Assembly (NCBI GenBank): GCA_021774335.1
Contig: JAJFJD010000059.1
Coordinates: 62,001 to 126,000, forward strand
Direction: 5' to 3'
Source of the DNA: Alphaproteobacteria bacterium
GTDB taxonomy: Bacteria; Pseudomonadota; Alphaproteobacteria; UBA8366
DNA: 64,000 bases
Within the stretch, counting starts at the first letter, position 1. The number at the start of each line of letters is the position of its first letter. This document shows, piece by piece, positions 1-8,620 of this stretch. The notes below the pieces were generated by a model. The model was given only the letters and a program-made list of their open reading frames with translations. It searched no databases and was not told where the DNA came from. The position numbers and the translations under genes are program-made.

Positions 1-97
1 TCATTCCTCAATCGAGTTCGGCCCACTCGAATTGGGACAGGTCCGGCGGCCGGCTGTCAAGACTTGGCCTCAGCGACCAAAGCGGTAAACTGCCGCC

Positions 98-514
98 ATG
101 CCTGATTGGTTGACGCTCCATGTTGTCGCGCTCGTCCTGGTCGCCGCCTTGTTCGGCGGCATGCTGATGTTTGCGGCGCTTTTCACCCCTTTGATTCACC
201 AGAAACTGCCGGCAGACACCGCCGTCGGGTTCACCCGCGAAGTCTTCCCCGTCTATTACCGGGTGATGGGCATTCTGGCCCTGGTCGCGGTATTGCCGCT
301 GGTCCCGGCGCAAGCGTATTGGACCGAGATAGCGATGCTGGTCACCACCGCTGTCGGCTTCGTCTTCGCCAACCTTGTGCTGCGGCCGCAGGTCAACGCG
401 GCGCGCGACGAAAAAAACGATGGCAGGTTCCGGCTGTTGCATCGGGTCAGCGTTTTGTTGAACCTGGCGCAATTCGTCTTGGTAGCCATCGTCTTGATCC
501 GGCTGGCGCAGTAG
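98..514 (+). CDS. DUF4149 / TMEM205-like membrane protein
   Basis: A 138-residue protein that is almost entirely hydrophobic, with about four predicted membrane helices (roughly residues 5-28, 53-70, 76-95 and 115-136). The layout, with a conserved FTP near residue 29 and a short polar stretch (NAARDEKNDGRF) before the last helix, fits the small DUF4149/TMEM205-like family. Its molecular role is unknown. The stop lies about 30 bases before the next gene on the same strand, so the two may be co-transcribed. ATG 98 is the first start that keeps the whole first helix. The antisense ORF over this locus has no recognisable domain and is a shadow. Confidence 0.75.
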   Translation: MPDWLTLHVVALVLVAALFGGMLMFAALFTPLIHQKLPADTAVGFTREVFPVYYRVMGILALVAVLPLVPAQAYWTEIAMLVTTAVGFVFANLVLRPQVNAARDEKNDGRFRLLHRVSVLLNLAQFVLVAIVLIRLAQ

Positions 515-543
515 ACGATGTCGCTCGAGAGGCAATCAACATC

Positions 544-1023
544 GTGACCGACGCGCCCTTTTGGAAACGCAAGACACTCGACGCCATGACGCAGGCGGAG
601 TGGGAGTCGCTCTGCGACGGGTGTGGCCAATGCTGCCTGCACAAGATCGAAGATCAGGAGACGGGCGAAATTGCCATGACCGACGTCGCCTGCCGTTTCC
701 TGGATCTCGACGCCTGCCGCTGCACCGACTATCCCGGCCGGCAACGGAACGTGCCCGATTGCGTCAAGCTGACGCCGGAGACCGTGCTCCAACTGCGCTG
801 GCTGCCGGAGACATGCGCCTACCGCCTGGTCGCGTTGGGCCAGGACCTGGCGTGGTGGCATCCGCTCGTGTCGGGGGATCCGGAGACCGTCCATACGGCC
901 GGAATATCGGTCCGCGGCAACGCGATTTCTGAGGATCGGGTCAACGATCTGGAGGACCATATCCAGGATTGGCTCGACACGGGCGCCGAGCCCTTCGCCG
1001 ACACGCCAAAGAAGGAGGGCTGA
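544..1023 (+). CDS. YcgN/UPF0260 family cysteine-cluster protein
   Basis: A soluble protein of about 159 residues with the cluster C-D-G-C-G-Q-C-C near residues 24-31 and further cysteines (LDACRC, PDC, ETC) as in the UPF0260/YcgN zinc- or iron-chelating domain family. The biochemical role is not established. I place the start at GTG 544, where the family's N-terminal FW..K motif (APFWKRKTL) begins, with GAGAGG 12 bases upstream. The open frame runs back to 106, but that stretch overlaps the preceding membrane-protein gene and has no family similarity. ATG 586 is a shorter alternative. The next gene starts 7 bases after the stop, so the two are probably in one operon. Confidence 0.82.
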   Translation: MTDAPFWKRKTLDAMTQAEWESLCDGCGQCCLHKIEDQETGEIAMTDVACRFLDLDACRCTDYPGRQRNVPDCVKLTPETVLQLRWLPETCAYRLVALGQDLAWWHPLVSGDPETVHTAGISVRGNAISEDRVNDLEDHIQDWLDTGAEPFADTPKKEG

Positions 1024-1030
1024 GCGGACG

Positions 1031-1732
1031 ATGGCGGGCATCCGGGAAATCAATGTCACGCTTGGCGGCCGCGACCTTACCGTGCCGGTCAAGCGGGACC
1101 GCCGCGCCCGGCGGATCACCATCCATGTGGATGCCGCGATCGGCGGCGCGCGTGTCGTCATGCCGGTTTATGTCGCCATGGCCGACGCGGAGGCCGCGAT
1201 CCGGGAACACGAAAGCTGGGTGCTCGACCGGCTCGACGCGCTGCCGCCGCGCGTGCCCTTTACCGACGGAGCCGTCATTCCGTTCCAGGGATGCGAACAC
1301 CGAATCCAATACGTCGCCGGACGGCGCGGCGTCGTCACGAGTGCCGCGGGAACCATCCTGGCACCGGGTGCGGCCGAGCATATCCCCCGCCGCATCGCCG
1401 ACTGGTTAAAAAGAGAAGCTCGGCTGGCGATCTCTCCTCTGGCCTTGGAAAAAGCAGAGATGGTCGAGCGCCGCGTGCAGCAGATCAGCATCCGCGACCA
1501 GCGCAGCCGCTGGGGCAGCTGCGCCGCGAACGGCCGCCTGTCCTTTAGCTGGCGGCTCATCCTCGCGCCGGAAGACGTGCTCGATTATGTGGTGGCGCAC
1601 GAGGTGGCCCATCTGGTCGAGATGAACCACTCGCAAGATTTCTGGCGGGTGGTCGACCGCCTTACACCGCATGCCCGGCCGAGCAAACGTTGGCTCAACG
1701 CAAACGGCCAGAGCCTGCACCGCTACGGCTGA
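1031..1732 (+). CDS. YgjP/WLM-type zinc metallopeptidase (DUF45)
   Basis: A 233-residue protein with the gluzincin motif HEVAHLVEMNH at residues 190-200 (HExxH plus a third downstream H) and the family's RSRWGSC signature at about 158-164. These mark the YgjP-like, SprT-related M48-type metallopeptidase domain. The catalytic residues are His190, Glu191 and His194 by family knowledge. There is no signal peptide or membrane segment, so it should be cytoplasmic; the substrate is unknown. It starts 7 bases after the YcgN-like gene and converges on the PBP gene, with only about 23 bases between the two stops. Confidence 0.85.
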   Translation: MAGIREINVTLGGRDLTVPVKRDRRARRITIHVDAAIGGARVVMPVYVAMADAEAAIREHESWVLDRLDALPPRVPFTDGAVIPFQGCEHRIQYVAGRRGVVTSAAGTILAPGAAEHIPRRIADWLKREARLAISPLALEKAEMVERRVQQISIRDQRSRWGSCAANGRLSFSWRLILAPEDVLDYVVAHEVAHLVEMNHSQDFWRVVDRLTPHARPSKRWLNANGQSLHRYG

Positions 1733-1755
1733 CGTGGAGCGGTAGTCTGGGGCGG

Positions 1756-3660
1756 CTATCGGCGGGAGATATCGCTGGCGATGCCGGGCAGGGGCCGCGC
1801 CGGCGTGCCCTTCAGCGCCTTGATCATGAAACCGCGCCAGATCGATGCCGCCAACGACCCACCGCTGACCTTGTGCATCGGCGAGAAGTCGTCGTTGCCG
1901 AGCCAGACCCCGGCCGCCAGCTCCGGCGTATAGCCGACGAACCACGCGTCCCGGTTTCCCTGACTGGTGCCGGTTTTTCCCGCCGCCGGCCGGTCCAGCC
2001 GCGCGGCCTTGCCGGTGCCCCATCCGACAACGGCGCTGAGCAGGTCGTTCAGCCCCTGGACATAACGCGGCTGCACGATGCGTCCGGGGCCGCCGCCCGC
2101 CCGGCTGTAAAGGGTCTTGCCGTCGCCGCCTTGGATCGACTCGATCCCGAAGGGCCAGACGCCGAAGCCGCCATTCGCGATCACCGTATAGGCCCCGGTC
2201 AATTCCAGCAGCGTGACCTCATGCGCACCGAGCGCCAGCGACGGATCGGCCCGCAATGGTGCTGTGATGCCGAGTCGGCGGGCGGTCTGGATTACGTTCT
2301 TGCGGCCGGCGCGTTCCGCCAGCGCCACCGCCACCGTATTGGACGAGCGCGCCGCGCCTTCGCGGAAGGTAACATCGCCGCGATGCGTACGACCGGCGTT
2401 GCGCGGGGTCCACCCCTGCACGGTGATCGGCCGGTCGGAAACGGTATCGCCCGGCCGCATGCCCGATTCCAGTGCCGCCAGATAGACGAACAGTTTGAAC
2501 GCCGAGCCAGGCTGGCGGAGCGCCCGGGTGGCGCGATTATACTGGCTGTCGCCATAGTCCCGTCCGCCAATCATCGCGCGCACGGCACCGTCCGGCGACA
2601 ATGCGACGAAGGCCGCCTGACCCACCTTGCGGGCCGGGTTGGCCGTCAGCACCCGTTGCACTTCGGCCTGCGCGGCGCCCTGCAGCCGCGCGTCCAGCGT
2701 CGTGCGGATTGTCAGGTCACCGCCGTAATAGCCGATATAGTCGTCTACCCGATCGAGAACCCAATCGGTAAAGTACCGGGCGCCGGTATAAAATTTTTGG
2801 CGCGGCCGCACCTGCACCGTGTCGCGGCGGCTGCGCAGTAAGGTCGTGTCGTTGATCCATCCGGACCGTGCCATGCTGGCAAGCACCAGGTTCGCGCGCG
2901 CGGCCGCCCGTTTCGGCGCGGCGACCGGATTGTCCCGCGATGGCGCCTTGACCAGTCCGGCCAGCACCGCGGCCTCGAACAGCGTGACCTTCTTGACCGA
3001 CCGTCCGAAAAACCGACGCGCCGCCGCATCGATCCCATAGGCGCCCGCGCCGAAATAGACCCGGTTGAGATAGATCGAGAGGATCTGATCCTTGGTGAAA
3101 TGATGTTCCAGCCAAATCGCCAGCAGAGTTTCCTGAATCTTGCGGCGGATCGTCCGTTCCCGCTTGAGGAAAAGGTTCTTGGCCAGCTGCTGGGTGATCG
3201 TGCTGCCACCCTGGCGGATTCCACCGGCAGCCACATTGCGCACCGCCGCCCGCACAATGCCGAACAGGTCGACGCCCGGGTGCCGATAGAACCGGTGGTC
3301 TTCGATCGCCAGAAAAGCGCGCGGCACGTAGGGCGGTAATTCCGCGACCGTGACGGGCCGGCCGTGCACCTGGCCATATCGCGCCAGGACCGCGCCATCG
3401 GATGACTGCACCGTGACCACAGGCTTGCGCACCGTCGCTTTCTCTAGGTCGGCGATATCCGGCAGATCCCGTGCGTACCAGGCAACCACGGCGGCAAGAC
3501 CGATCATCAGCCAGACCGATGCGGTCAGCGAAAACCATATAACGCGGGTGAAAATGGACCGTTGCGGCTCCGACTGCCGGTCGTGACCGCGCGGCGCGGA
3601 CCGTTTCGCGCGTTTGGCGGGCGGGCGTGGAGCTGGTTTACGGCCGCGCTGTTTGCTCAT
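1756..3660 (-). CDS. class A penicillin-binding protein 1A (transglycosylase/transpeptidase)
   Basis: A bifunctional peptidoglycan synthase of 634 residues: a basic cytoplasmic tail, one membrane anchor (about 38-61), then a GT51 glycosyltransferase domain with EDHRFYRHPG at 120-129 and GGSTITQQLAKN at 151-162. The transpeptidase domain has the acylation motif SAFK (Ser386), SSN at 439-441 and KTGT at 562-565, so both activities look intact. It makes and cross-links glycan strands at the outer face of the inner membrane. It is divergent from irr across a 193-base AT-rich gap. The length and the short insert after the anchor are typical of alphaproteobacterial PBP1A. I leave the symbol blank because mrcA, pbpC and ponA are used inconsistently. 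Confidence 0.93.
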   Translation of the reverse strand: MSKQRGRKPAPRPPAKRAKRSAPRGHDRQSEPQRSIFTRVIWFSLTASVWLMIGLAAVVAWYARDLPDIADLEKATVRKPVVTVQSSDGAVLARYGQVHGRPVTVAELPPYVPRAFLAIEDHRFYRHPGVDLFGIVRAAVRNVAAGGIRQGGSTITQQLAKNLFLKRERTIRRKIQETLLAIWLEHHFTKDQILSIYLNRVYFGAGAYGIDAAARRFFGRSVKKVTLFEAAVLAGLVKAPSRDNPVAAPKRAAARANLVLASMARSGWINDTTLLRSRRDTVQVRPRQKFYTGARYFTDWVLDRVDDYIGYYGGDLTIRTTLDARLQGAAQAEVQRVLTANPARKVGQAAFVALSPDGAVRAMIGGRDYGDSQYNRATRALRQPGSAFKLFVYLAALESGMRPGDTVSDRPITVQGWTPRNAGRTHRGDVTFREGAARSSNTVAVALAERAGRKNVIQTARRLGITAPLRADPSLALGAHEVTLLELTGAYTVIANGGFGVWPFGIESIQGGDGKTLYSRAGGGPGRIVQPRYVQGLNDLLSAVVGWGTGKAARLDRPAAGKTGTSQGNRDAWFVGYTPELAAGVWLGNDDFSPMHKVSGGSLAASIWRGFMIKALKGTPARPLPGIASDISRR

Positions 3661-3853
3661 CGCCCCTATATAGTCTCAGTTGGCTTGAATTATCCATCAT
3701 TGTTGTTCACCGTCCGCCACCGGCGCCCACCGGTAACGGACCACCCAGTTCACGCCTGATTTCAAACGTGCAATTTTTAATTGTTCGAAACTACGGCTTA
3801 TTTTATTGTGCTGAACACTTTATTTTTACGATTTATGGGCTACATTATCCGCC

Positions 3854-4276
3854 ATGACCTCGGTTCGACCCTATACCGGCGTACTTGAGCGCCTGAAATC
3901 CGCCGGCCTACGGCCCACGCGGCAACGGCTGGCGTTGGCCAAACTCTTATTCGAGGGCGGTGACCGGCATGTCAGTGCCGAACAGCTGCATGGTGAGGCA
4001 GTCTCGGATCATATCCGCGTGTCGCTGGCCACCGTCTACAACACCCTGCATCAGTTCACGGAGGCGGAGCTGCTCCGTGAAGTTGTCGTCGAGCCGGGAC
4101 GATCCTATTTCGACACCAACACCACCGACCATCATCACTTCTTCCACGAAGATGGCGGTGAATTGACCGATATTCCGGCTGACGCGCTGGATGTGGCCAA
4201 ACTGCCGGAGGCGCCGCACGGCACCGCGGTGAAGCGTGTCGACGTGATCATTCGTCTGAAAAATACTTCCATCTAA
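3854..4276 (+). CDS. irr: Fur-family iron response regulator Irr
   Basis: A 140-residue Fur-superfamily regulator. The N-terminal winged helix carries GLRPTRQRLALAKLLF and RVSLATVYNTLHQFTEAELL, the Irr version of the recognition-helix region, and the metal/haem region shows DTNTTDHHHFF with the HHH run characteristic of Irr rather than Fur. Known Irr proteins sense haem status and control iron genes through a box close to TTTAGAA-N3-TTCTAAA. A close match lies 30 bases after this gene, before the rubrerythrin operon, so local control is likely. No N-terminal haem regulatory GCP motif is seen, which fits the Irr subgroup lacking the Bradyrhizobium-type HRM. The upstream gap is AT-rich, with no clear operator. 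Confidence 0.9.
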   Translation: MTSVRPYTGVLERLKSAGLRPTRQRLALAKLLFEGGDRHVSAEQLHGEAVSDHIRVSLATVYNTLHQFTEAELLREVVVEPGRSYFDTNTTDHHHFFHEDGGELTDIPADALDVAKLPEAPHGTAVKRVDVIIRLKNTSI

Positions 4277-4305
4277 AAAAGCACCATCAAGGCCATAATA
4301 AATAG

Positions 4306-4325
4306 TTTAGATTCATTCTAATCTA
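4306..4325. promoter_or_regulatory. candidate Irr box (iron control element)
   Basis: TTTAGATTCATTCTAAT at 4306-4322 differs at two positions from the Irr/ICE consensus TTTAGAAynrTTCTAAA as I recall it. Overlapping it is an exact inverted repeat, TAGATT-N6-AATCTA (4308-4325). It ends directly against the -35 hexamer of the rubrerythrin promoter, the position expected for a regulator that interferes with or assists RNA polymerase, and it lies just downstream of irr itself. A weaker half-site, TTTAGAA, recurs at 4426-4432. Confidence 0.7.
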
Positions 4326-4356
4326 TTGACAGGCCCTATGCCCTGGTCCATATAGA
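4326..4356 (+). promoter_or_regulatory. sigma70-type promoter of the rubrerythrin operon
   Basis: TTGACA at 4326-4331 is a perfect -35. A -10 lies at CATATA (4349-4354, 17-base spacer) or TATAGA (4351-4356, 19-base spacer). The long leader that follows holds a 7-bp hairpin, CCGTCGG/CCGACGG (4378-4384 with 4393-4399), before a strong AGGAGG ribosome site at 4456-4461. Confidence 0.6.
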
Positions 4357-4466
4357 TAGGGCGCGCTCACGCAGGCGCCGTCGGATGGCTTACCGACGGA
4401 TTGCTCGGCGCCGGCGCGCGCTCTGTTTAGAATTCTTCGTCAGGGAATGGGTATTAGGAGGAAGTA

Positions 4467-4883
4467 ATGTCCCTAAAGGGAAGCAAGACCGAAACAAACT
4501 TGAAAGACGCCTTCTCCGGTGAGAGCCAGGCAAACCGCCGGTATCTCTATTTCGCGCAGAAAGCGGACATCGAAGGCTATAACGACGTCGCAGCCGTATT
4601 CCGGTCGACGGCCGAAGGCGAGACCGGCCATGCGCACGGCCATCTCGAGTTCCTCGAGGAAACCGGCGATCCCGCGACGGGCAAGCCGATCGGCGGGACG
4701 TCGTTGAACCTCGAAGCCGCCGTGGCCGGTGAGACGCACGAGTATACCGACATGTACCCGGGCATGGCCCGCACGGCCCGCGAGGAAGGTTTCGACGAAA
4801 TCGCGGACTGGTTTGAAACGTTGGCGAAGGCTGAAAAAAGCCATGCCGGCCGTTTCCAAAAGGCTTTGGACGAAATTTCCTAA
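4467..4883 (+). CDS. rubrerythrin (erythrin-type, no rubredoxin domain)
   Basis: A 138-residue ferritin-like diiron protein. The ligand set is visible: Glu19, then Glu52-x2-His55 (GETGH), Glu89 (GETHEY) and Glu123-x2-His126 (AEKSH). The protein ends after the four-helix bundle without the C-terminal rubredoxin Cys4 domain of classical rubrerythrins, so electrons must come from a partner, perhaps the adjacent FeS oxidoreductase. Family members reduce hydrogen peroxide or handle iron in the cytoplasm. The start is firm: AGGAGG lies 5 bases upstream. It is the first gene of a rubrerythrin / FeS oxidoreductase / DUF3501 operon beneath a candidate Irr box. Confidence 0.92.
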   Translation: MSLKGSKTETNLKDAFSGESQANRRYLYFAQKADIEGYNDVAAVFRSTAEGETGHAHGHLEFLEETGDPATGKPIGGTSLNLEAAVAGETHEYTDMYPGMARTAREEGFDEIADWFETLAKAEKSHAGRFQKALDEIS

Positions 4884-4962
4884 AGCCGACTCTGGGCGGG
4901 GGCTGCGGCCCCCGACCCGTTGTTTTTTGCCGCGACCCCGGCGATTCCATAGGAACGGTACG

Positions 4963-6306
4963 ATGAGTGAAGGCAGCCTCGAGGCGCCCACACGGCACCC
5001 CATTGCCTGGCAGGACCCGGACTTTTACGACGAAGCCAAGCTCGACGAAGAGCTTCGCCGCGTCTTCGACATCTGTCACGGGTGCCGCCGATGTTTCAAT
5101 CTTTGCGACAGTTTTCCGCGCTTGTTCGACCTGATCGACGACTCGGAAAGCGGCGAATTGGACACGGTCGACAGCAACGATTTCAAACCTGTAGTGGACG
5201 CCTGCACGCTCTGCGACATGTGCTTCATGACGAAGTGCCCTTACGTGCCGCCCCATGAATTCAACCTGGATTTCCCGCATCTCATGCTGCGCTATCGCGC
5301 GATCGAGCAGAAGAAAGGCATGCGGACGCTGGCGGAAACCCAACTAACGGAAACCGACCGCAACGGCCGGTTGGCCGGCGGCATCGCAGGCTTGGCCAAC
5401 TGGGCCAGCAAGGAAGGCAATAGCCTGACGCGGCCGATCATGCAGGCGGTCACCGGCGTGCATAAGGACGCGGCACTGCCGAAATTCAATGGCCGCAGCT
5501 TCACCGCCCGCGCCAAGTCGGACCCGCCCGCCGTCAACACGGACGCGCCCGCCTACGGCCGCAAGGCGGTGCTTTATGCGACCTGTTACGCCAACTACAA
5601 CAACCCGGAAATCGGCGTCGCCACGCAAGCGGTGCTGGCGCGAAACGGCGTCGAGACCGAGGTGGTCTATCCGGAATGCTGCGGCATGCCGCAGCTTGAA
5701 CATGGCGACATTGCCAAAGTCGCGGACAAGGCGAAGGCGGTGGCCGGCGCGTTGGGACCGTGGATCGAGAAAGGCTACGACGTCATCGCCCTGGTGCCGA
5801 GCTGTGCCTTGATGCTGAAATTCGAGTGGCCGCTGATCGTGCCGGACGACGAAGCGGTCAAAACCCTGTCCCAGGCCACCCGTGACATCTCCGAATATGT
5901 CGTCGATATCGCCAAGACCGAAGGCTTGGCCGACGGCCTAACGGCGCTGGACGGCGGCGTGTCCATGCATCTGGCCTGCCATGCGCGGGCGCAGAATATG
6001 GGCGCGAAGGCGGCGGAGATGCTGCGCCTGCTGCCCGACGCCGATGTCGCGGTGATCGAACGCTGCTCGGGCCATGGCGGCTCGTGGGGCGTGATGAAGG
6101 ATAACTTCGAGGTCGGGCTGAAGGTCGGCAAGCCGGTCGCCCGAACGGCGGTCAAAAACGCCAAGCAGTACCTCGCCTCCGAATGTCCGCTCGCCGGCAT
6201 GCATATCGCACAAGGCGTGGACCGGCTGGACGGCGACAAGCCGGAGATCGAAACCGTCGCGCATCCGATCATATTGTTCGCGCAGGCCTATGGGCTCACC
6301 GCCTGA
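4963..6306 (+). CDS. FeS oxidoreductase, heterodisulfide reductase/GlpC-like (CCG domain)
   Basis: A 447-residue protein with two N-terminal ferredoxin motifs, CHGCRRCFNLC (about residue 40) and CTLCDMCFMTKCP (about 85), for two [4Fe-4S] clusters. Two C-terminal cysteine-rich segments follow (YPECCGMP near 235 and ACHARAQ..CSGHGGSWG near 345-375), as in GlpC/HdrB-type proteins. There is no membrane segment. It sits 79 bases after the rubrerythrin and is followed 23-29 bases later by DUF3501; this trio is a recurrent proteobacterial operon. I infer that it feeds electrons to the rubrerythrin. The open frame extends upstream over the rubrerythrin gene, but ATG 4963 with AGGAACGG just upstream is the true start. 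Confidence 0.88.
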   Translation: MSEGSLEAPTRHPIAWQDPDFYDEAKLDEELRRVFDICHGCRRCFNLCDSFPRLFDLIDDSESGELDTVDSNDFKPVVDACTLCDMCFMTKCPYVPPHEFNLDFPHLMLRYRAIEQKKGMRTLAETQLTETDRNGRLAGGIAGLANWASKEGNSLTRPIMQAVTGVHKDAALPKFNGRSFTARAKSDPPAVNTDAPAYGRKAVLYATCYANYNNPEIGVATQAVLARNGVETEVVYPECCGMPQLEHGDIAKVADKAKAVAGALGPWIEKGYDVIALVPSCALMLKFEWPLIVPDDEAVKTLSQATRDISEYVVDIAKTEGLADGLTALDGGVSMHLACHARAQNMGAKAAEMLRLLPDADVAVIERCSGHGGSWGVMKDNFEVGLKVGKPVARTAVKNAKQYLASECPLAGMHIAQGVDRLDGDKPEIETVAHPIILFAQAYGLTA

Positions 6307-6329
6307 CCGGACGGGAAAGAGACAGGACT

Positions 6330-6926
6330 ATGGACATGGCTACGAGAACCGAGATCACCCGCACCGATATCATGCCGATCGAGGAGTTTTCCGCGATTCG
6401 CAAGGACAAGCGCGGCGAGATTTCCGCGATCAAGAAGAACCGGCGCGTCGAGATCGGGCCGGTCGCGACCGCGTATTTCGAGAATTACGACACCATGTGG
6501 TGGCAAATTCACGAGATGCTGTTCATCGAGAAAGGCGGTGAGGACCAGATCCCCGACGAGTTGGCGGCCTACAACCCGCTGATCCCGAAAGGCCGGGAAC
6601 TGGTCTGCACGATCATGTTCGAGATCGACGATCCGGTCCGGCGCGCCAACTTCCTGGCCCGGCTCGGCGGCGTTGAGGAAACGATGTTCCTGGAATTCGC
6701 CGGAGAAACTATCGTCGGCCAGCCGGAAGAAGATGTCGACCGCACCACGGCCGACGGCAAGGCGTCATCGGTGCAGTTCATCCATCTCTCGTTTACCGAT
6801 GAGCAAGTCGAAAAGTTCCGCGCACCCGGCACCCAGGTCATCATCGGGTTCCGCCACCCGCAATACGGCCACATGACGGTGATGCCCGAGGCATCGCGCG
6901 CTGCGTTGACCGGCGACTTCAGCTAG
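6330..6926 (+). CDS. DUF3501 family protein
   Basis: A protein of about 198 residues with no signal peptide, recognisable as DUF3501 from IMPIEEFSAIRKDKR and YFENYDTMWWQIHEM near its N-terminus and QVIIGFRHPQYGHMTVM near its C-terminus. The family nearly always accompanies rubrerythrin and the HdrB/GlpC-like FeS protein, as here, but its function is unknown. The start is uncertain by two codons: ATG 6330 has poor spacing, whereas ATG 6336 has AGGA at an 8-base spacing. It is the last gene of the operon; a leftward gene ends 16 bases beyond its stop. Confidence 0.85.
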   Translation: MDMATRTEITRTDIMPIEEFSAIRKDKRGEISAIKKNRRVEIGPVATAYFENYDTMWWQIHEMLFIEKGGEDQIPDELAAYNPLIPKGRELVCTIMFEIDDPVRRANFLARLGGVEETMFLEFAGETIVGQPEEDVDRTTADGKASSVQFIHLSFTDEQVEKFRAPGTQVIIGFRHPQYGHMTVMPEASRAALTGDFS

Positions 6927-6942
6927 AGATCAGAATAAGCGA

Positions 6943-7464
6943 TTAGGGCAGCTTTTCGCCGGGATAGAGACCCCATACATCGTCCCGGCGGATCCAGCCT
7001 TCGTATCCGCTCGCGCCCACTTCGCACCATTCTCGGCTGCATTGGGCGATCGTGACCACCAGCCCGGGCGCCAATCGCGCCACCGCCGCCGAATCCTTGC
7101 TGGCGTTTAGCCGCATGGTTTGGCCCTTGCCGGTCATGATCAAACTGCGCTTGGACGACAGCATGGCGCGATGCACCCAGCCTTCCGCCCCTTCCCAGTC
7201 ACGAATCTTCCGCCAAGTGTCGAACTCGGCGATGATCTGGACCGGCATGTTGCGCTGAACGAATTTCCATTTGACCGGATAGCGGACGCCCGGCCCTGCA
7301 CGCACATTGACGTCGTCCGCGCGCAACGACACGAATCGCACGATCTTGCCGTCGGACGTCCGCGCCACCTGCCGGTCCTGCGCATGCGAAACGGTTGCCG
7401 CCGCAATCAGTGCCACGGCAATAAACGTCACGTGAATAGACTGCCAACCCCGTGAGGAACCCAT
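6943..7464 (-). CDS. exported SH3-domain protein
   Basis: A 173-residue protein with a signal peptide (hydrophobic run to about residue 24, VSHAQ cleavage region) followed by two SH3b-like modules. The first contains DDVNVRAGPGVRYPVKWKF and WEGAEGWVHRAML; the second contains the terminal GYEGWIRRDDVWG. Such proteins are periplasmic or envelope-associated and bind peptidoglycan or protein partners. This two-module type is common in alphaproteobacteria as a SH3 domain-containing protein of unknown role. It is divergent from the hydroxyacid dehydrogenase gene across 160 bases. Confidence 0.82.
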   Translation of the reverse strand: MGSSRGWQSIHVTFIAVALIAAATVSHAQDRQVARTSDGKIVRFVSLRADDVNVRAGPGVRYPVKWKFVQRNMPVQIIAEFDTWRKIRDWEGAEGWVHRAMLSSKRSLIMTGKGQTMRLNASKDSAAVARLAPGLVVTIAQCSREWCEVGASGYEGWIRRDDVWGLYPGEKLP

Positions 7465-7624
7465 AACCCCCGCTCCTCGAACAATGTCTCAACCGGACGA
7501 GGTTATGGATTACAATAAAGTGCCGGATACGTACAGGCCCAAACGTCATGAACGGCCGGCGCTGGACAACCGGCACCGGGACTGTGTAAACCGCTGAACA
7601 CAAGAGTTATAGAAACAGGCGCCC

Positions 7625-8611
7625 GTGGCTGAAAAGAACCCTACCGTCACCGTCACCCGCAAACTTCCCGATGCCGTCGAATCGCGGATGGCAGAATTGT
7701 TCGACACCCAGTTGAACCGGGACGACGCGCCGATGAACCAGGCGGCGCTGATCGCAGCGGTCCAGACAACCGACGTCCTCGTGCCGACGGTGACCGACAC
7801 GATCGACCGGACGGTCATCGAAGCGGCGGGTCCACAGCTCAAGCTCATTGCGTCCTTCAGCACCGGCGTCGACCATATCGACCTGGATGCGGCCCACGCG
7901 CGCGGCATCATGGTTACCAACACACCCGGCGTGCTGACCGAGGATACCGCCGACATGACCATGGCGCTGATCCTCGCCGTGCCGCGCCGAGTGATCGAGG
8001 GTGAGCGCATGTTGCGCGAGGGCAAGTGGACCGGCTGGAGCCCGACCTGGATGCTCGGCCGGCGTATTTGCGGCAAGCGGCTGGGGATCATCGGCATGGG
8101 CCGGATCGGCCGCGCCGTCGCCAAGCGGGCGCATGGCTTCGGGCTTTCCGTGCACTACCACAACCGGCGTCAGGTCCACCCCGACGTGGAAGCCGAACTG
8201 GAGGCCACCTACTGGCAAAGCCTCGACCAGATGCTGGCGCATATGGACATCATTTCCGTGAACTGCCCGTACACGCCCGCCACCTATCACCTGCTGTCGG
8301 CGCGACGCCTCAAGCTGCTGAAGCCACATGCCTACATCGTCAACACCAGCCGGGGCGAGATCATCGACGAGACGGTGCTGGCCCAGATGCTGGGCAGCGG
8401 CGAAATCGCCGGCGCCGGTCTAGACGTGTTTGAGCACGAACCGGCGGTAAATCCAGAGCTGCTGAAACTCGACAATGTCGTCCTGATGCCGCATATGGGC
8501 TCGGCGACCGAAGAGGGCCGACAGGAGATGGGTGAAAAGGTGATCATCAACATCCGCACCTTCGCCGACGGCCATAAGCCGCCCGACCGGGTCCTCGTCA
8601 CCGAATTCTAA
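7625..8611 (+). CDS. D-isomer 2-hydroxyacid dehydrogenase (glyoxylate/hydroxypyruvate reductase type)
   Basis: A 328-residue NAD(P)-dependent dehydrogenase. The Rossmann motif GMGRIG is at 157-162 and the catalytic triad is Arg243 (NTSRGEIID), Glu272 (FEHEP) and His290 (LMPHMGSAT), so the enzyme looks active. The closest recognisable group is D-glycerate dehydrogenase / glyoxylate reductase (GyaR/GRHPR-like), which interconverts hydroxypyruvate and D-glycerate or glyoxylate and glycolate. Exact substrate preference cannot be read from sequence. The start is GTG 7625; no upstream ATG exists in frame. It stands alone between the SH3 gene and a convergent response-regulator gene whose stop is 10 bases away. 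Confidence 0.88.
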   Translation: MAEKNPTVTVTRKLPDAVESRMAELFDTQLNRDDAPMNQAALIAAVQTTDVLVPTVTDTIDRTVIEAAGPQLKLIASFSTGVDHIDLDAAHARGIMVTNTPGVLTEDTADMTMALILAVPRRVIEGERMLREGKWTGWSPTWMLGRRICGKRLGIIGMGRIGRAVAKRAHGFGLSVHYHNRRQVHPDVEAELEATYWQSLDQMLAHMDIISVNCPYTPATYHLLSARRLKLLKPHAYIVNTSRGEIIDETVLAQMLGSGEIAGAGLDVFEHEPAVNPELLKLDNVVLMPHMGSATEEGRQEMGEKVIINIRTFADGHKPPDRVLVTEF

Positions 8612-8620
8612 GAAGTGTCG

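Noticed and set aside
8..535. 175-codon open frame on the minus strand across the first gene
   Set aside because: It is antisense to the DUF4149 membrane-protein gene, rich in Arg/Gln, and has no recognisable domain; a shadow of the GC-rich coding strand.
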